Positions 1-9,511 of a DNA stretch of 64,000 nt are shown here, piece by piece. Every line of letters starts with the position of its first letter. The stretch's first letter is position 1. A program made the translations under genes and the position numbers. Below the pieces are notes generated by a model. The model was given only the letters and a program-made list of their open reading frames with translations. It made no database searches and was not told where the DNA came from. Source of the DNA: Herbiconiux sp. VKM Ac-1786 (GTDB taxonomy: Bacteria; Actinomycetota; Actinomycetes; Actinomycetales; Microbacteriaceae); NCBI RefSeq assembly GCF_015350805.1, contig NZ_JADKSG010000001.1, forward strand, positions 496,001-560,000, in the 5' to 3' direction.

Positions 1-340
1 CCAGCGTGACCACGAGCGGGGCGATCATGTCGCCGAACGGCACGCCCGCCACCAGCGCCGAGATGCCGGTGCCGACGAGCGCGGCCACCGCGCCCGACAC
101 GACCCCCGCGATCAGCGCCGTGTACCAGCGCCGGAACGCCCCGACCAGGCCGAACACCGCCGTGAACACGAACAGCAGCAGCGTCGAGTTCAGGAAGTAC
201 TCGCTGTAGACGGGGAAGACCTGCGGGTTCTGCTGGTTGGCCACGAAGTAGGCGAGGTCGGCGACCACGATCGCGATCAGGGCCACCGCCGCAGCGGCGA
301 CGACCGACGCGATGAGCGACCGGAGGCGGAACGAAGTCAT
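1..340 (-). CDS. Hypothetical membrane protein (3' part outside window)
   Basis: The open frame runs from an ATG at 340 to the window edge, 113 codons without a stop, so the C-terminus is missing. The protein starts MTSFRLRSLIASVVAAAAVA and has hydrophobic stretches at about residues 8-32, 50-67 and 74-98, so it is an integral membrane protein with at least three segments. I recognise no family motif. There is no Shine-Dalgarno; a TAAGGT box lies 7 nt upstream of the ATG, as in other putatively leaderless genes here. It is downstream of purH on the same strand but probably has its own promoter. Confidence 0.6.
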   Translation of the reverse strand, partial: MTSFRLRSLIASVVAAAAVALIAIVVADLAYFVANQQNPQVFPVYSEYFLNSTLLLFVFTAVFGLVGAFRRWYTALIAGVVSGAVAALVGTGISALVAGVPFGDMIAPLVVTL

Positions 341-347
341 GCAGAGA

Positions 348-353
348 ACCTTA
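348..353 (-). promoter_or_regulatory. -10 box of leaderless promoter (TAAGGT, 7 nt before ATG 340)
   Basis: The minus strand reads TAAGGT, seven bases, then ATG, with no ribosome binding site. The spacing would put transcription start on or next to the A of ATG. Inference from spacing only. Confidence 0.4.
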
Positions 354-409
354 GGTGACGGAGGCTGAACGCTTTCGGCGAGCGGCCTGACTGCCGCCCG
401 AGGCGGTGG

Positions 410-2068
410 CTAGTGGAAGAAGTGCCGCTCTCCCGTGAAGTACATGGTGACACCGGCCTTCTCGGCCGCTTCGATCACCTCGGCGTCGCGCACCGAGCCG
501 CCCGGCTGCACGATCGCCTTCACGCCGCCGGCGATCAGGATCTCGGCCCCGTCGGCGAAGGGGAAGAACGCGTCGGACGCCGCGACCGAGCCCTCGGCGC
601 GGTCACCGGCACGGGTGACGGCGAGGCGGCAGGAGTCGACCCGGTTGACCTGGCCCATGCCGACGCCGACCGAGGCGCCGCCGGAGGCGAGCAGGATGGC
701 GTTCGACTTCACCGAGCGGCAGGCCTTCCAGGCGAACTCGAGGTCGGCGAGCGTCGCCGCGTCGGCGGGCTCACCGGCGGCCAGCGTCCACGACGCCGTG
801 TCGAGGCCCTCGAAGCCGTCGGGGGTCTGCGCGAGGAAGCCGCCCGAGATCTGGCGCAACTCGAGCGCCTCACGCCCGAAGCCCTCGGGCAGCGTGAGCA
901 GACGGAGGTTCTTCTTGGTCTTCAGCACCTCGAGCGCCTCGCCCTCGAAGGCGGGGGCGATGAGCACCTCGGTGAAGATGTCCTTCACCGACTCGGCCAT
1001 GGCGAGGGTGACGGTGCGGTTCGCCGCGATGACGCCGCCGAACGCCGAGAGCGGGTCGCAGGCGTGCGCATTGGCGTGGGCGTTGGCGATCGGGTCGGGC
1101 GCGCTCGCGTCGGCGACCGCGATGCCGCACGGGTTCGCGTGCTTGATGATCGCGACGGCCGGCTCGGCGAAGTCGTAGGCGGCGCGCACGGCGGCGTCGG
1201 CGTCGACGTAGTTGTTGAACGACATCTCCTTGCCGTGCAGCTGGGTCGCCTGGGCGATGCCGTGTCCGTCCTCGAGCGCGTAGACGGCTGCCTGCTGGTG
1301 GGAGTTCTCGCCGTAGCGGAGGGTGGAGGCCTTCGCCGCCGAGACGTGGAGGGTGTCGGGGAAGCCCGGCTGAGCATCCGTCGCCGTCTCGCTCTGCTCG
1401 GCCTGTTCGGCCTCGGCCAGGGCCTCGCTCGCGCCGCCGCCCAGCTGCTCGGCGAACCAGGCCGCCACCGCGGTGTCGTAGGAGGCGGTGTGCGCGAAGG
1501 CGTCGGCGGCGAGCGCGCGACGCAGCGACAGGGTGGTGCCGTCGGTCGCCGCGGCGGCGATGACGTCGTCGTAGCGGTTCGGCGAGACCACGATGGCGAC
1601 GTTGGCGAAGTTCTTCGCCGAGGCGCGCACGAGGGCGGGGCCGCCGATGTCGATCTGCTCGATCACGGTGTCGGGAGCGGCGCCCGAGGCGACCGTCTCG
1701 CGGAACGGGTAGAGGTTCACCACGACGAGGTCGAACGGCCGGATGCCCAGCTCGTCGAGCTGGTGCCGGTGCGACTCGAGCCGCAGATCGGCGAGGATGC
1801 CCGCGTGCACGCCCGGGTGCAGGGTCTTCACCCGGCCGTCGAGCGACTCGGGGAAGCCCGTGATCTCGCTCACCTCGGTGACCGCGACGCCCTCGGCCGC
1901 GATGGCCTTGGCGGTGGAGCCGGTCGAGACGATCTCGACGCCCGAGGCGGCGAGCGCGCCCACCAGGTCGGCGAGTCCGGTCTTGTCGCTGACCGAGATC
2001 AGTGCCCGGCGCACCGGGACGGTGTCGCGGTGGCTGTAGAGGCTCGGGTCGTGCTGCGGTCCGCTCAT
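410..2068 (-). CDS. purH: Bifunctional AICAR transformylase / IMP cyclohydrolase PurH
   Basis: Performs the last two steps of IMP synthesis in the cytosol: formylation of AICAR with 10-formyl-THF, then cyclisation of FAICAR to IMP. The 552-residue protein has the usual two-domain length. The N-terminal MGS-like cyclohydrolase domain shows ISVSDKTGL and [19 protein letters not shown]. The transformylase half shows [10 protein letters not shown] and the catalytic Lys-His of [10 protein letters not shown]. The frame stays open far upstream, but the ATG at 2068 is chosen because the conserved N-terminus begins just after it and it overlaps the purN stop as ATGA, implying translational coupling. 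A short acidic Ala/Glu stretch (about [20 protein letters not shown]) sits between the domains. Confidence 0.97.
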   Translation of the reverse strand: MSGPQHDPSLYSHRDTVPVRRALISVSDKTGLADLVGALAASGVEIVSTGSTAKAIAAEGVAVTEVSEITGFPESLDGRVKTLHPGVHAGILADLRLESHRHQLDELGIRPFDLVVVNLYPFRETVASGAAPDTVIEQIDIGGPALVRASAKNFANVAIVVSPNRYDDVIAAAATDGTTLSLRRALAADAFAHTASYDTAVAAWFAEQLGGGASEALAEAEQAEQSETATDAQPGFPDTLHVSAAKASTLRYGENSHQQAAVYALEDGHGIAQATQLHGKEMSFNNYVDADAAVRAAYDFAEPAVAIIKHANPCGIAVADASAPDPIANAHANAHACDPLSAFGGVIAANRTVTLAMAESVKDIFTEVLIAPAFEGEALEVLKTKKNLRLLTLPEGFGREALELRQISGGFLAQTPDGFEGLDTASWTLAAGEPADAATLADLEFAWKACRSVKSNAILLASGGASVGVGMGQVNRVDSCRLAVTRAGDRAEGSVAASDAFFPFADGAEILIAGGVKAIVQPGGSVRDAEVIEAAEKAGVTMYFTGERHFFH

Positions 2069-2658
2069 CGTGCTGCTGTCTCCTCGAGATCGACTCGTGC
2101 GGTGGCGATATCGAGCACGGCCTGCACCAGCAGCTCGCGTTCGACGGTCTTGATGCGTTCGTGCAGGGTGTGCTCGGTGTCGCCCGGCCGCACGGCGACC
2201 TCGCGCTGCACGATCACGGGCCCGGTGTCGACGCCCTCGTCGATCACGTGCACGGTGACCCCCGTGACCTGGGCGCCGGCGGCGAGCGCGTCGCGCACGG
2301 CATGGGCGCCGGGGAAGGCGGGCAGCAGGGCGGGGTGGGTGTTGATCAGCCGCGGGGTGAGGGCGGCGACGACCCCGGGCGGCAGGATGCGCATGAAGCC
2401 GGCGCACACCACGAGGTCGGGCTGCCAGCGCTCGATCTGCTCGAGCAGCTCCTCACCCCAAGCGGCACGGTTCTCGAACGAGGAGGGGATGACGGTGAAC
2501 GTCGGAACGCCGAACTCCTCGGCGTGGGCCAGCCCCGGGGCGTCGGTGTCGGCGCCGACGGCGATGACGTGCGCGGGGTAGTCGGCCGAGCGGCAGGCCT
2601 CGAGCAGGGCCCTGAGGTTGGAGCCCCCTCCGGAGATCAGAACCAGGAGGGAGAGCAC
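2065..2658 (-). CDS. purN: Phosphoribosylglycinamide formyltransferase PurN
   Basis: Transfers a formyl group from 10-formyl-THF to GAR, the third step of purine synthesis. About 197 residues, normal for PurN. The N-terminus [17 protein letters not shown] is the phosphate-binding loop; [12 protein letters not shown] carries the catalytic Asn and His and VDTGPVI the catalytic Asp region. Two GTG codons can start it: 2658 ([12 protein letters not shown], used here because it matches the family N-terminus) or 2664, which overlaps the DUF6350 stop as GTGA. It is coupled upstream to the DUF6350 gene and downstream to purH by ATGA. Confidence 0.93.
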   Translation of the reverse strand: MLSLLVLISGGGSNLRALLEACRSADYPAHVIAVGADTDAPGLAHAEEFGVPTFTVIPSSFENRAAWGEELLEQIERWQPDLVVCAGFMRILPPGVVAALTPRLINTHPALLPAFPGAHAVRDALAAGAQVTGVTVHVIDEGVDTGPVIVQREVAVRPGDTEHTLHERIKTVERELLVQAVLDIATARVDLEETAAR

Positions 2659-2660
2659 GG

Positions 2661-3992
2661 TCACAGTGTATCGGCAGGCGGGCGGGCGGCGCGTGCCGTC
2701 TTGTCGGTGGTGCCGGGGCGCGCGGCGGTGGCCCCGGGGCGCCCTGCGGTGGTGCCAGGGCGCCAGGACGCCCCGCCGAGCAGGCCGAGCAGCAGCGCCA
2801 GGGTGAGCTCGACGAACGCCCAGAGCAGCACGGCTCCCGGGTCGGCGCCGACGTCGGCGAGACGTCCGGGCCCGGCCGCTCCCCCGGCCCACAGGGTCAG
2901 CAGGGCCAGGATGCCCGCCCCCACCAGTCCCCCACCGGCCGACGTCGCGGCGAGCCGCACGATCCGGCCGCGCGGGCTCGACCCGCGCACGTGGTCGAGG
3001 TACACCGGCCGCAGCAGGGCCGCGGTGGCGAAGCCGATCACGATCGGCACCAGCAGGCCGACGAACGCGAACACCGGCGTGCTCTCGGGGAGGGCGCCGA
3101 ACACCGGCAGCGAGGGCACGAGCCCGAGCTGGGTGCCCAACGGCGACACCGAGCTGCCGGTGCCGAGCGCGAAGCCGGGGCCGACGAACCACGCCGCGGT
3201 CCACAGCACGATGTTCGGCAGCAGCGCCAGCTGACCGAGCGTCAGCGTCACTCCGCCCAGGATGCCCGCCTGCAGGCTCTCGTACAGCCCCACGATCGAG
3301 CTGAAGTTGACCACCAGCACAACGGCCATCGCCAGCGCGGCGAAGCCGACGACGCCCGCGGCCGCGATGGTGCCGGCCCGCAGGGCGAGCGCGGCGAGCG
3401 CCCGGTCGCCGGCGTCGACGCGGTCGACGAGCCGGGCGAGCGCCTGCCGCGGCGCCGAGCCCTGCGCGAGCTCGAGCGAGGCGACCCGCCGCTGCGCGGT
3501 GGCGTAGCCGAGCGCGAGGCCGATGGCCCACACCCCGGCGGGGAAGAGGATGCTCTGCGGCACCGAGGGCAGCGCCGCCGCGTCACGGGCGCTCAGCGAG
3601 ACCAGAAGGGCGAGGGCGGCCACCGAGACGACACCGACCGTCGCTCCCGTGAGCGGGTACGGCGTCTGACCGAGCCGGCGGCCGGAGCGCAGCCCGAGCA
3701 GCACCGTAACCACCGCGAGTCCGAGCGGAGCGATGCCGATCTCGAACGGCAGTTCGGCCCCGGCGACGCCGAGTCTCAGCGCCAGCGCCGGGTCGATCGT
3801 GAGCAGCAGGTCGACGCCGTTGCCGAGCAGCCAGAGGTCGCCGGACGCGCGCCAGAACGCGAGCCAGTCGACGGCGAGACCGAACTGGGCGGCCCAGAGG
3901 ATCGTCAGCGGGATGAGCGGGATGCCCACCCCGATGGCTACGGCGATGACCGCGTCGAGGGCGGCGAGGAGGGCGGTGGCTGGGCGATTCAT
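2661..3992 (-). CDS. DUF6350 multi-pass membrane protein (PerM-like)
   Basis: A 443-residue polytopic membrane protein starting MNRPATALLAALDAVIAVAI, with roughly ten hydrophobic segments. It resembles the actinobacterial DUF6350 family, whose mycobacterial member PerM supports cell division; that role is known for the family and only inferred here. It precedes purN and purH with a GTG/TGA overlap, an arrangement I recall as common in actinobacteria. The last 35 or so residues are Gly/Pro/Arg/Ala-rich and read as a disordered cytoplasmic tail. A TAGGCT box lies 9 nt before the ATG. Confidence 0.75.
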   Translation of the reverse strand: MNRPATALLAALDAVIAVAIGVGIPLIPLTILWAAQFGLAVDWLAFWRASGDLWLLGNGVDLLLTIDPALALRLGVAGAELPFEIGIAPLGLAVVTVLLGLRSGRRLGQTPYPLTGATVGVVSVAALALLVSLSARDAAALPSVPQSILFPAGVWAIGLALGYATAQRRVASLELAQGSAPRQALARLVDRVDAGDRALAALALRAGTIAAAGVVGFAALAMAVVLVVNFSSIVGLYESLQAGILGGVTLTLGQLALLPNIVLWTAAWFVGPGFALGTGSSVSPLGTQLGLVPSLPVFGALPESTPVFAFVGLLVPIVIGFATAALLRPVYLDHVRGSSPRGRIVRLAATSAGGGLVGAGILALLTLWAGGAAGPGRLADVGADPGAVLLWAFVELTLALLLGLLGGASWRPGTTAGRPGATAARPGTTDKTARAARPPADTL

Positions 3993-4038
3993 GCGGAGCC
4001 GAGCCTACCGGCAGGGTCGGCCGATCAGCTGACGACGC

Positions 4039-4572
4039 TCAGTGGAAGACGGCTTTGAGCACGATCACGGCGACGCCCAGCAGGGCCGTCGCCATGCCGC
4101 CCGCGAGGCAGGAGTACCAGCGGGCGCCGCGCTCGACGAACGCGAGCAATCCGAGCAGGAAGAGCACGATCACGCCCACGAACAGCGACGCCAGGTAGGC
4201 CGACACCTCGTCGACGACCCCGATGGCGCCGAGGCCCAGCACCCCGACCGGCACCACCGCTGCGAGCAGCAGCCCGGTCGAGTGGGTGAGCGCGCGGCCG
4301 AGCGCCTCGCCGACGCCGATCTGGGTGTCGCCCCGGCGGCCGTGGTGGGCCACCGTGAAGGCGAAGACGTGGGCGAGCCAGAACACGAGCACCGTGCTCG
4401 CGACGCCGACCATCAGGTCGAAGTCGCTCTCGCCGTCGTCGACCACCACGATCAGGGCACTCACGATGATGGTGCCGTAGATCGACTCGGGGGTGACCAG
4501 TTCGTGGCGCAGGCGTCGTCGCAGCGACAATCGGGCGGCGGGAGCATCCGTCGTCGCGTCGTGGTCGGTCAC
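4039..4572 (-). CDS. Hypothetical four-helix membrane protein
   Basis: Predicted 177-residue membrane protein with a charged N-terminus (LSLRRRLRHELVTPESIYG) followed by hydrophobic segments near residues 35-48, 55-75, 95-145 and 155-177. The GTG at 4572 is preferred because AGGAGG lies 6 nt upstream; in-frame GTG 4608 and ATG 4587 are alternatives. Proteins with the LRHELVTPESIYG-type start occur in actinobacteria without known function. It lies between the sucCD operon and DUF6350 on the same strand. Function not assigned. Confidence 0.7.
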   Translation of the reverse strand: MTDHDATTDAPAARLSLRRRLRHELVTPESIYGTIIVSALIVVVDDGESDFDLMVGVASTVLVFWLAHVFAFTVAHHGRRGDTQIGVGEALGRALTHSTGLLLAAVVPVGVLGLGAIGVVDEVSAYLASLFVGVIVLFLLGLLAFVERGARWYSCLAGGMATALLGVAVIVLKAVFH

Positions 4573-4631
4573 GGCCGGCCTCCTCATCGCCTCGGGGTCG
4601 TTGTGCACATTCTGGCAGGTCGGCGGGGACG

Positions 4632-4667
4632 ACGACGGCCCGCCCCCGGGAAGGGACGGGCCGTCGT
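4632..4667 (-). terminator. Stem-loop terminator after sucD
   Basis: Perfect 11-bp inverted repeat (ACGACGGCCCG / CGGGCCGTCGT) with a 14-nt loop directly downstream of the sucD stop. No T-tract follows, as is usual at this GC content. Confidence 0.7.
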
Positions 4668-4682
4668 GCAGGGGGCTCGTGG

Positions 4683-5597
<915 letters not shown>

Positions 5598-5613
5598 CTA
5601 CTTCGCTCGCCGC

Positions 5614-6786
5614 TTACTTGCTCGCCGCAGCGGCCAGCTCGGCGGCCTTGTCGGCGCCGTCGTCCATCGTCAGGGCCAGGGTCACCAGCGGGTGCGCGGC
5701 CTTCTCGAGGATGGCGCGGCCCTCCTCGACCTTGTTGCCGTCGAGCCGCACCACGAGCGGCTTGGTCGCCGTGTCGCCGAGCACCTCGAGGGCGCCGACG
5801 ATGCCGTTGGCCACCGCGTCGCACGCGGTGATGCCGCCGAAGACGTTCACGAACACGCTCTTGACCTGCTCGTCGCCGAGGATGACGTCGAGCCCGTTGG
5901 CCATCACCTGGGCCGAGGCTCCGCCGCCGATGTCGAGGAAGTTCGCCGGCTTCACGCCGTCGTGCTTCTCACCCGCATAGCTCACCACGTCGAGCGTCGA
6001 CATCACGAGGCCCGCGCCGTTGCCGATCACGCCGACCTGGCCGTCGAGCTTGACGTAGTTGAGGCCGAGCTTCTTGGCCTTGGCCTCGAGCGGGTCGGCC
6101 GCCTCGGCGTCTTCGAGGGCCTCGTGGCCCGGGTGACGGAAGTCGGCGTTCTCGTCGAGGCTCACCTTGCCGTCGAGCGCGATGATCTCGTCCTCCTCGG
6201 TGAGCACCAGCGGGTTCACCTCGACCAGCGTGGCGTCCTCGCCCTTGTAGACCTCCCACAGCTTCACGAACACGGGGGCGACCTTGTCGACCAGCTCGGC
6301 CGGGAAGTTCGCCTGCACGGCGATCGCCTTCGCGGTCTCGAGGTCGATGCCCGCGATGGGGTCGACCTCGATGCGGGCGAGCGCCTCGGGGCGCTCGACG
6401 GCGAGCTGCTCGATCTCCATGCCGCCCTCGTAGCTCGTCAGCGAGAGGTAGGAGCGGTTGGCTCGGTCGAGCAGCACCGAGAAGTAGAACTCCTCGGCGA
6501 TCCGGGCGCCACCGGCGATCATGACGCGCTTGACCACGTGGCCCTTGATGTCGAGGCCGAGGATGGCCTTCGCCGCCTCTTCGGCCTCGTCGGGCGTCTT
6601 CGCCACCTTGACGCCGCCGGCCTTGCCGCGACCGCCGACCTTGACCTGGGCCTTGACGACGGTGACGCCGCCGAGCTTCTCGGCCGCCGCGCGCACCTCC
6701 TCAGGGGTGTCGGCGACGATTCCGGGGAGCACGGGCACGCCGTAGCTCTCGAAGAGGTCTCTGGCCTGGTATTCGAATAGATCCAC
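5614..6786 (-). CDS. sucC: Succinate-CoA ligase beta subunit
   Basis: ADP-forming beta subunit, 390 residues, containing the ATP-grasp nucleotide-binding fold and the docking surface for SucD. The start [19 protein letters not shown] is the family signature; [17 protein letters not shown] is the nucleotide-binding region, NPLVL and the GGITACD phosphate loop lie further on. The start is GTG at 6786 with a GGAAG element about 8 nt upstream. First gene of sucCD. Confidence 0.97.
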   Translation of the reverse strand: MDLFEYQARDLFESYGVPVLPGIVADTPEEVRAAAEKLGGVTVVKAQVKVGGRGKAGGVKVAKTPDEAEEAAKAILGLDIKGHVVKRVMIAGGARIAEEFYFSVLLDRANRSYLSLTSYEGGMEIEQLAVERPEALARIEVDPIAGIDLETAKAIAVQANFPAELVDKVAPVFVKLWEVYKGEDATLVEVNPLVLTEEDEIIALDGKVSLDENADFRHPGHEALEDAEAADPLEAKAKKLGLNYVKLDGQVGVIGNGAGLVMSTLDVVSYAGEKHDGVKPANFLDIGGGASAQVMANGLDVILGDEQVKSVFVNVFGGITACDAVANGIVGALEVLGDTATKPLVVRLDGNKVEEGRAILEKAAHPLVTLALTMDDGADKAAELAAAASK

Positions 6787-6814
6787 GCTGGTCTTCCAAT
6801 CCGTTCAACTCGTC

Positions 6815-6835
6815 GTCCTGGCAGTCACTCAGGAC
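6815..6835. promoter_or_regulatory. Inverted repeat in the sucC leader (possible operator)
   Basis: GTCCTG-N9-CAGGAC, 29 nt upstream of the sucC start. Only the symmetry is seen; a regulator is not identified. The rest of 6787-7057 shows no other clear element apart from a possible minus-strand TAATGT at 6894-6899. Confidence 0.25.
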
Positions 6836-7057
6836 ATGACTCACGGCGCGACGGAGGGCAAGTTCCGCTTCGTCGCTCCGGACACCACCTAGAACATTAC
6901 CCCCGCCCGCCGACGCTCTCCTTCGTGGGCCGTCGCGGTGCCCGCTTGGGGCCTCCCGTCCTGCACAGCCTCCTGCACTGTCTCCTGCCGCCCGGGGTTC
7001 TCCACAGATCCCGCCCCCGGCCTCGGGCTCCGGATGCCCGCCCGGCACGCTGGCCGC

Positions 7058-9289
7058 ATGAACCCACGCCTCCGCCTCCTCTCGTTCCTCCTCGCCACCG
7101 CCCTCCTGGCGCTCGGCGGCCTCCTGGCCGCCGGCCCCGCCCTCGCGGCCCGGGCCGTCGCCCATGGCCAGGGGGTGATGTGGGCGGGCGACCACGCGTC
7201 GTGGATCGGGTCATACGACCTCGACGACGGCACGACGGGCTACTGCCTCGACGTCGAGAAGCCGCAGCCGGCCGGCACCGACGTCACCTACGTCGACGGC
7301 TCGACGACCGGCCGGTACTCGGCGGCCGACTCCGCCCGGCTCGCGTACATCTCGCGCAACTTCGGCTCGCCGGCCGACCCGCTGTCGGCGGCGTCGGCGC
7401 AGCTGGCGACCTGGACGGTCGCGGGCCTCGGCGGCCACGACCAGGCCTACTTCGCCCGACGGGCCAACGACTCGGCGGCCGACGTCGTGATCGCGGCGAA
7501 CCACATCCTGTCCCGGGCCGACGAGCCGGGCGGCGCCTCCACCGGCGTCACGGCATCGGTCGCACTCGACCTCGAGGGGCCGGGCGGCTCGGTGCGCTCG
7601 GAGCTCGTCGTCGACTACCTCGCCGGCCGCGCCACCGTGCCCGCCGGCTCCTTCCCCGGACGGTTCACGCTGACCGGGGCCACCTTCGACGACGGCAGCC
7701 GCACCCGCACGGTGCCGAACGGCACCTCGGCCGCGATCCTGCCGGCGCAGCAGGGCACGACCGAGACGGTCTCGGTCACCGTCGAGTACCGCGAGCTCCC
7801 GTTCGGCCCGGGCTTCCGTCTGGGGCAGAACACCGGCCCGAGCCAGAGCCTGCTCGTCGATCGCCCTTACCCGCGCGACGCCCGCGCGAACACCCGCGCC
7901 ACCGCCCCGAGCGAGCTGCCGTTCGCACCCCGCGTGCAGACCCGAACCAGCGCCGCCGTCGTTCAGCCCGGAGACCTGCTGACCGACGCCCTCCACCTCT
8001 CCACCCACCCCTCCTCTCCGGCGGGCCCCGACTGGGGCGTCTACACGAGCCCCGACGGCACCCTGGCCCCCATCCCGGTCACCATCACGAGCGTCCTCCA
8101 CGGCCCCTTCCCCGTCCCTCCCGTCGAGGCCGAGGCCCCACCCGCCGGAGGTCCCGTCGTCTGCACGGTCGAGACCCTCGCAGCAGCCGGACCGCGCCGC
8201 TACGACTCCCCGCCCTGCACCGTCCCGTCCCCCGGCTTCTACGTCTGGACCGACTCCATCGACCCCTCCCGCACCCCACCCGCCCACGGCGGCACCCGCC
8301 TCCGCCCCTGGGCCTCCCCCTTCGGCGCCGCCCCCGAAACCACCCTCGCCCCGGCGTCCCCCACCCTCACCACCACGGTCACCCCCAGGACCGGCCCGGC
8401 TCCCATCACCGCGACCCCCACCACCGGGCCCGCCCGCCCCACCTCCTCGACGCTGCCCCGCCCCGGCCCTCACGACCTGGACGCTCTCTCCTCCACGAAT
8501 GCCATCGCTCTCCCCGATACCGGCTCCGTCGTCTCCGTGGTCGCGCCGTCCTGCATCGCCGACACGCTCCACATCGAGGGCCTTCCCGCCGGAATCGAGC
8601 CGATCGAGGTGCGCTCCACGCTGCTGGGACCGCTCCCGAAGCTGCCCGAGCTCGAGTCGGTCCCGGACGACTGGGGCGACTTCCCGGTCGCCGGACGCAC
8701 CACGACGTCCGTCTCCGCCGACGGCGATCACCCCTCCGCCTGCCTCCCCGTGACGAAGCCCGGCCACTACTACTTCGTCACCGAGTCCGACGGCTCCACC
8801 CCCGCCACGCTGCCCGCCGACACCGCCGAGCCGACGTCAGACGTCGATGACGAGCCCACCTCCGCCCCCGGCCCGACGGGTGGGACCGTCGACGGCGAGC
8901 ACGCCTCCACCCCCGCACCGACGGGTGAGACCGTCGACGGCGAGTACCCCTCAGCCGCCCGACCGACGGGTGGAACCGTCGACGGCGAGTCCGTCGAGGC
9001 ATCGCTGGTGCCGGCGTTCGCCGATCACCGCGTTCATGCCTCGGAAGCCATCTCCCTCACCGCGCCACCGCTGGCTCCCCCGGCCGCCACCCCGCCGCCC
9101 ACGGCCCCGACTCCGCCAGCCCCGACTTCCCCGGCTCCACCGGCGGCGACCGGCCGCCTTCCGCTTACCGGCGCACCGGCCGGACCCACCGCGATGGCCA
9201 CCGCCACGGCGGTCGGCGCACTCATCCTCGGCCTGGCCCTGGCCGGCCTCGCGGGCGCCACCATCCCCACCCGCCGACGCCGGGGTTGA
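7058..9289 (+). CDS. Secreted thioester-domain-like surface protein with LPLTG sorting signal
   Basis: A 743-residue exported protein. Residues 1-30 form a signal peptide ending AGPALA-A. Residues 35-155 resemble a Gram-positive thioester domain: GYCLDVE (Cys63), then AQLATW (Gln115), the pairing that forms an internal Cys-Gln thioester for covalent attachment to host or substrate molecules. The middle is Pro/Thr-rich and likely extended. Nucleotides 8873-8992 encode two full and one partial 15-residue repeat (PTGGTVDGE...). The C-terminus is a complete sortase signal: LPLTG at 701-705, a hydrophobic span, and RRRRG. The gene stands alone between the divergent sucC and convergent pcrA. ATG 7058 is chosen for the signal peptide; ATG 7034 is an alternative, and no ribosome binding site is evident. 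Thioester assignment is inference; export and anchoring are clear. Confidence 0.8.
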   Translation: MNPRLRLLSFLLATALLALGGLLAAGPALAARAVAHGQGVMWAGDHASWIGSYDLDDGTTGYCLDVEKPQPAGTDVTYVDGSTTGRYSAADSARLAYISRNFGSPADPLSAASAQLATWTVAGLGGHDQAYFARRANDSAADVVIAANHILSRADEPGGASTGVTASVALDLEGPGGSVRSELVVDYLAGRATVPAGSFPGRFTLTGATFDDGSRTRTVPNGTSAAILPAQQGTTETVSVTVEYRELPFGPGFRLGQNTGPSQSLLVDRPYPRDARANTRATAPSELPFAPRVQTRTSAAVVQPGDLLTDALHLSTHPSSPAGPDWGVYTSPDGTLAPIPVTITSVLHGPFPVPPVEAEAPPAGGPVVCTVETLAAAGPRRYDSPPCTVPSPGFYVWTDSIDPSRTPPAHGGTRLRPWASPFGAAPETTLAPASPTLTTTVTPRTGPAPITATPTTGPARPTSSTLPRPGPHDLDALSSTNAIALPDTGSVVSVVAPSCIADTLHIEGLPAGIEPIEVRSTLLGPLPKLPELESVPDDWGDFPVAGRTTTSVSADGDHPSACLPVTKPGHYYFVTESDGSTPATLPADTAEPTSDVDDEPTSAPGPTGGTVDGEHASTPAPTGETVDGEYPSAARPTGGTVDGESVEASLVPAFADHRVHASEAISLTAPPLAPPAATPPPTAPTPPAPTSPAPPAATGRLPLTGAPAGPTAMATATAVGALILGLALAGLAGATIPTRRRRG
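8873..8992 (+). repeat. 45-bp tandem repeat inside the surface-protein gene
   Basis: Units at 8873-8917 and 8918-8962 plus a partial third to about 8992, each encoding PTGxTVDGE followed by six variable residues. In-frame, so copy-number change would lengthen the stalk without breaking the frame. Confidence 0.8.
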
Positions 9290-9385
9290 CGCCGACCGCC
9301 CCTCGCGTCGCATGCGGCGCGCGCCCCAGCACGGACGTGCAGCTCACCAATGGTCGAGTCGTGGGGCGTACACCGCCGATGAAAC

Positions 9386-9420
9386 GGCCCCGCCGCTCAC
9401 CTCGGTGACGCGGCGGGGCC
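9386..9420. terminator. Bidirectional terminator between surface-protein gene and pcrA
   Basis: Perfect 11-bp stem GGCCCCGCCGC / GCGGCGGGGCC with a loop that itself pairs TCACC/GGTGA. It lies in the gap between two convergent genes. The rest of 9290-9511 shows nothing recognisable. Confidence 0.75.
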
Positions 9421-9511
9421 AGGCGCGCCCGCCACGATCGACCGCGGGGCGAGACGCGTCAGCCGCGACCGGTGGACAGCGGCCATCGCATGCCCGGGAG
9501 CTGGCCGGAGG

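Noticed and set aside
413-2581. 722-codon open frame on the plus strand
   Set aside because: It lies antisense to purH and purN, whose motifs are unambiguous; long antisense frames are expected at 70% GC.
2661-3531. Upstream extension of the purN frame to 3531
   Set aside because: It is the out-of-frame shadow of DUF6350 (Arg/Ala/Gly-rich without fold); the PurN N-terminus begins at 2658/2664.
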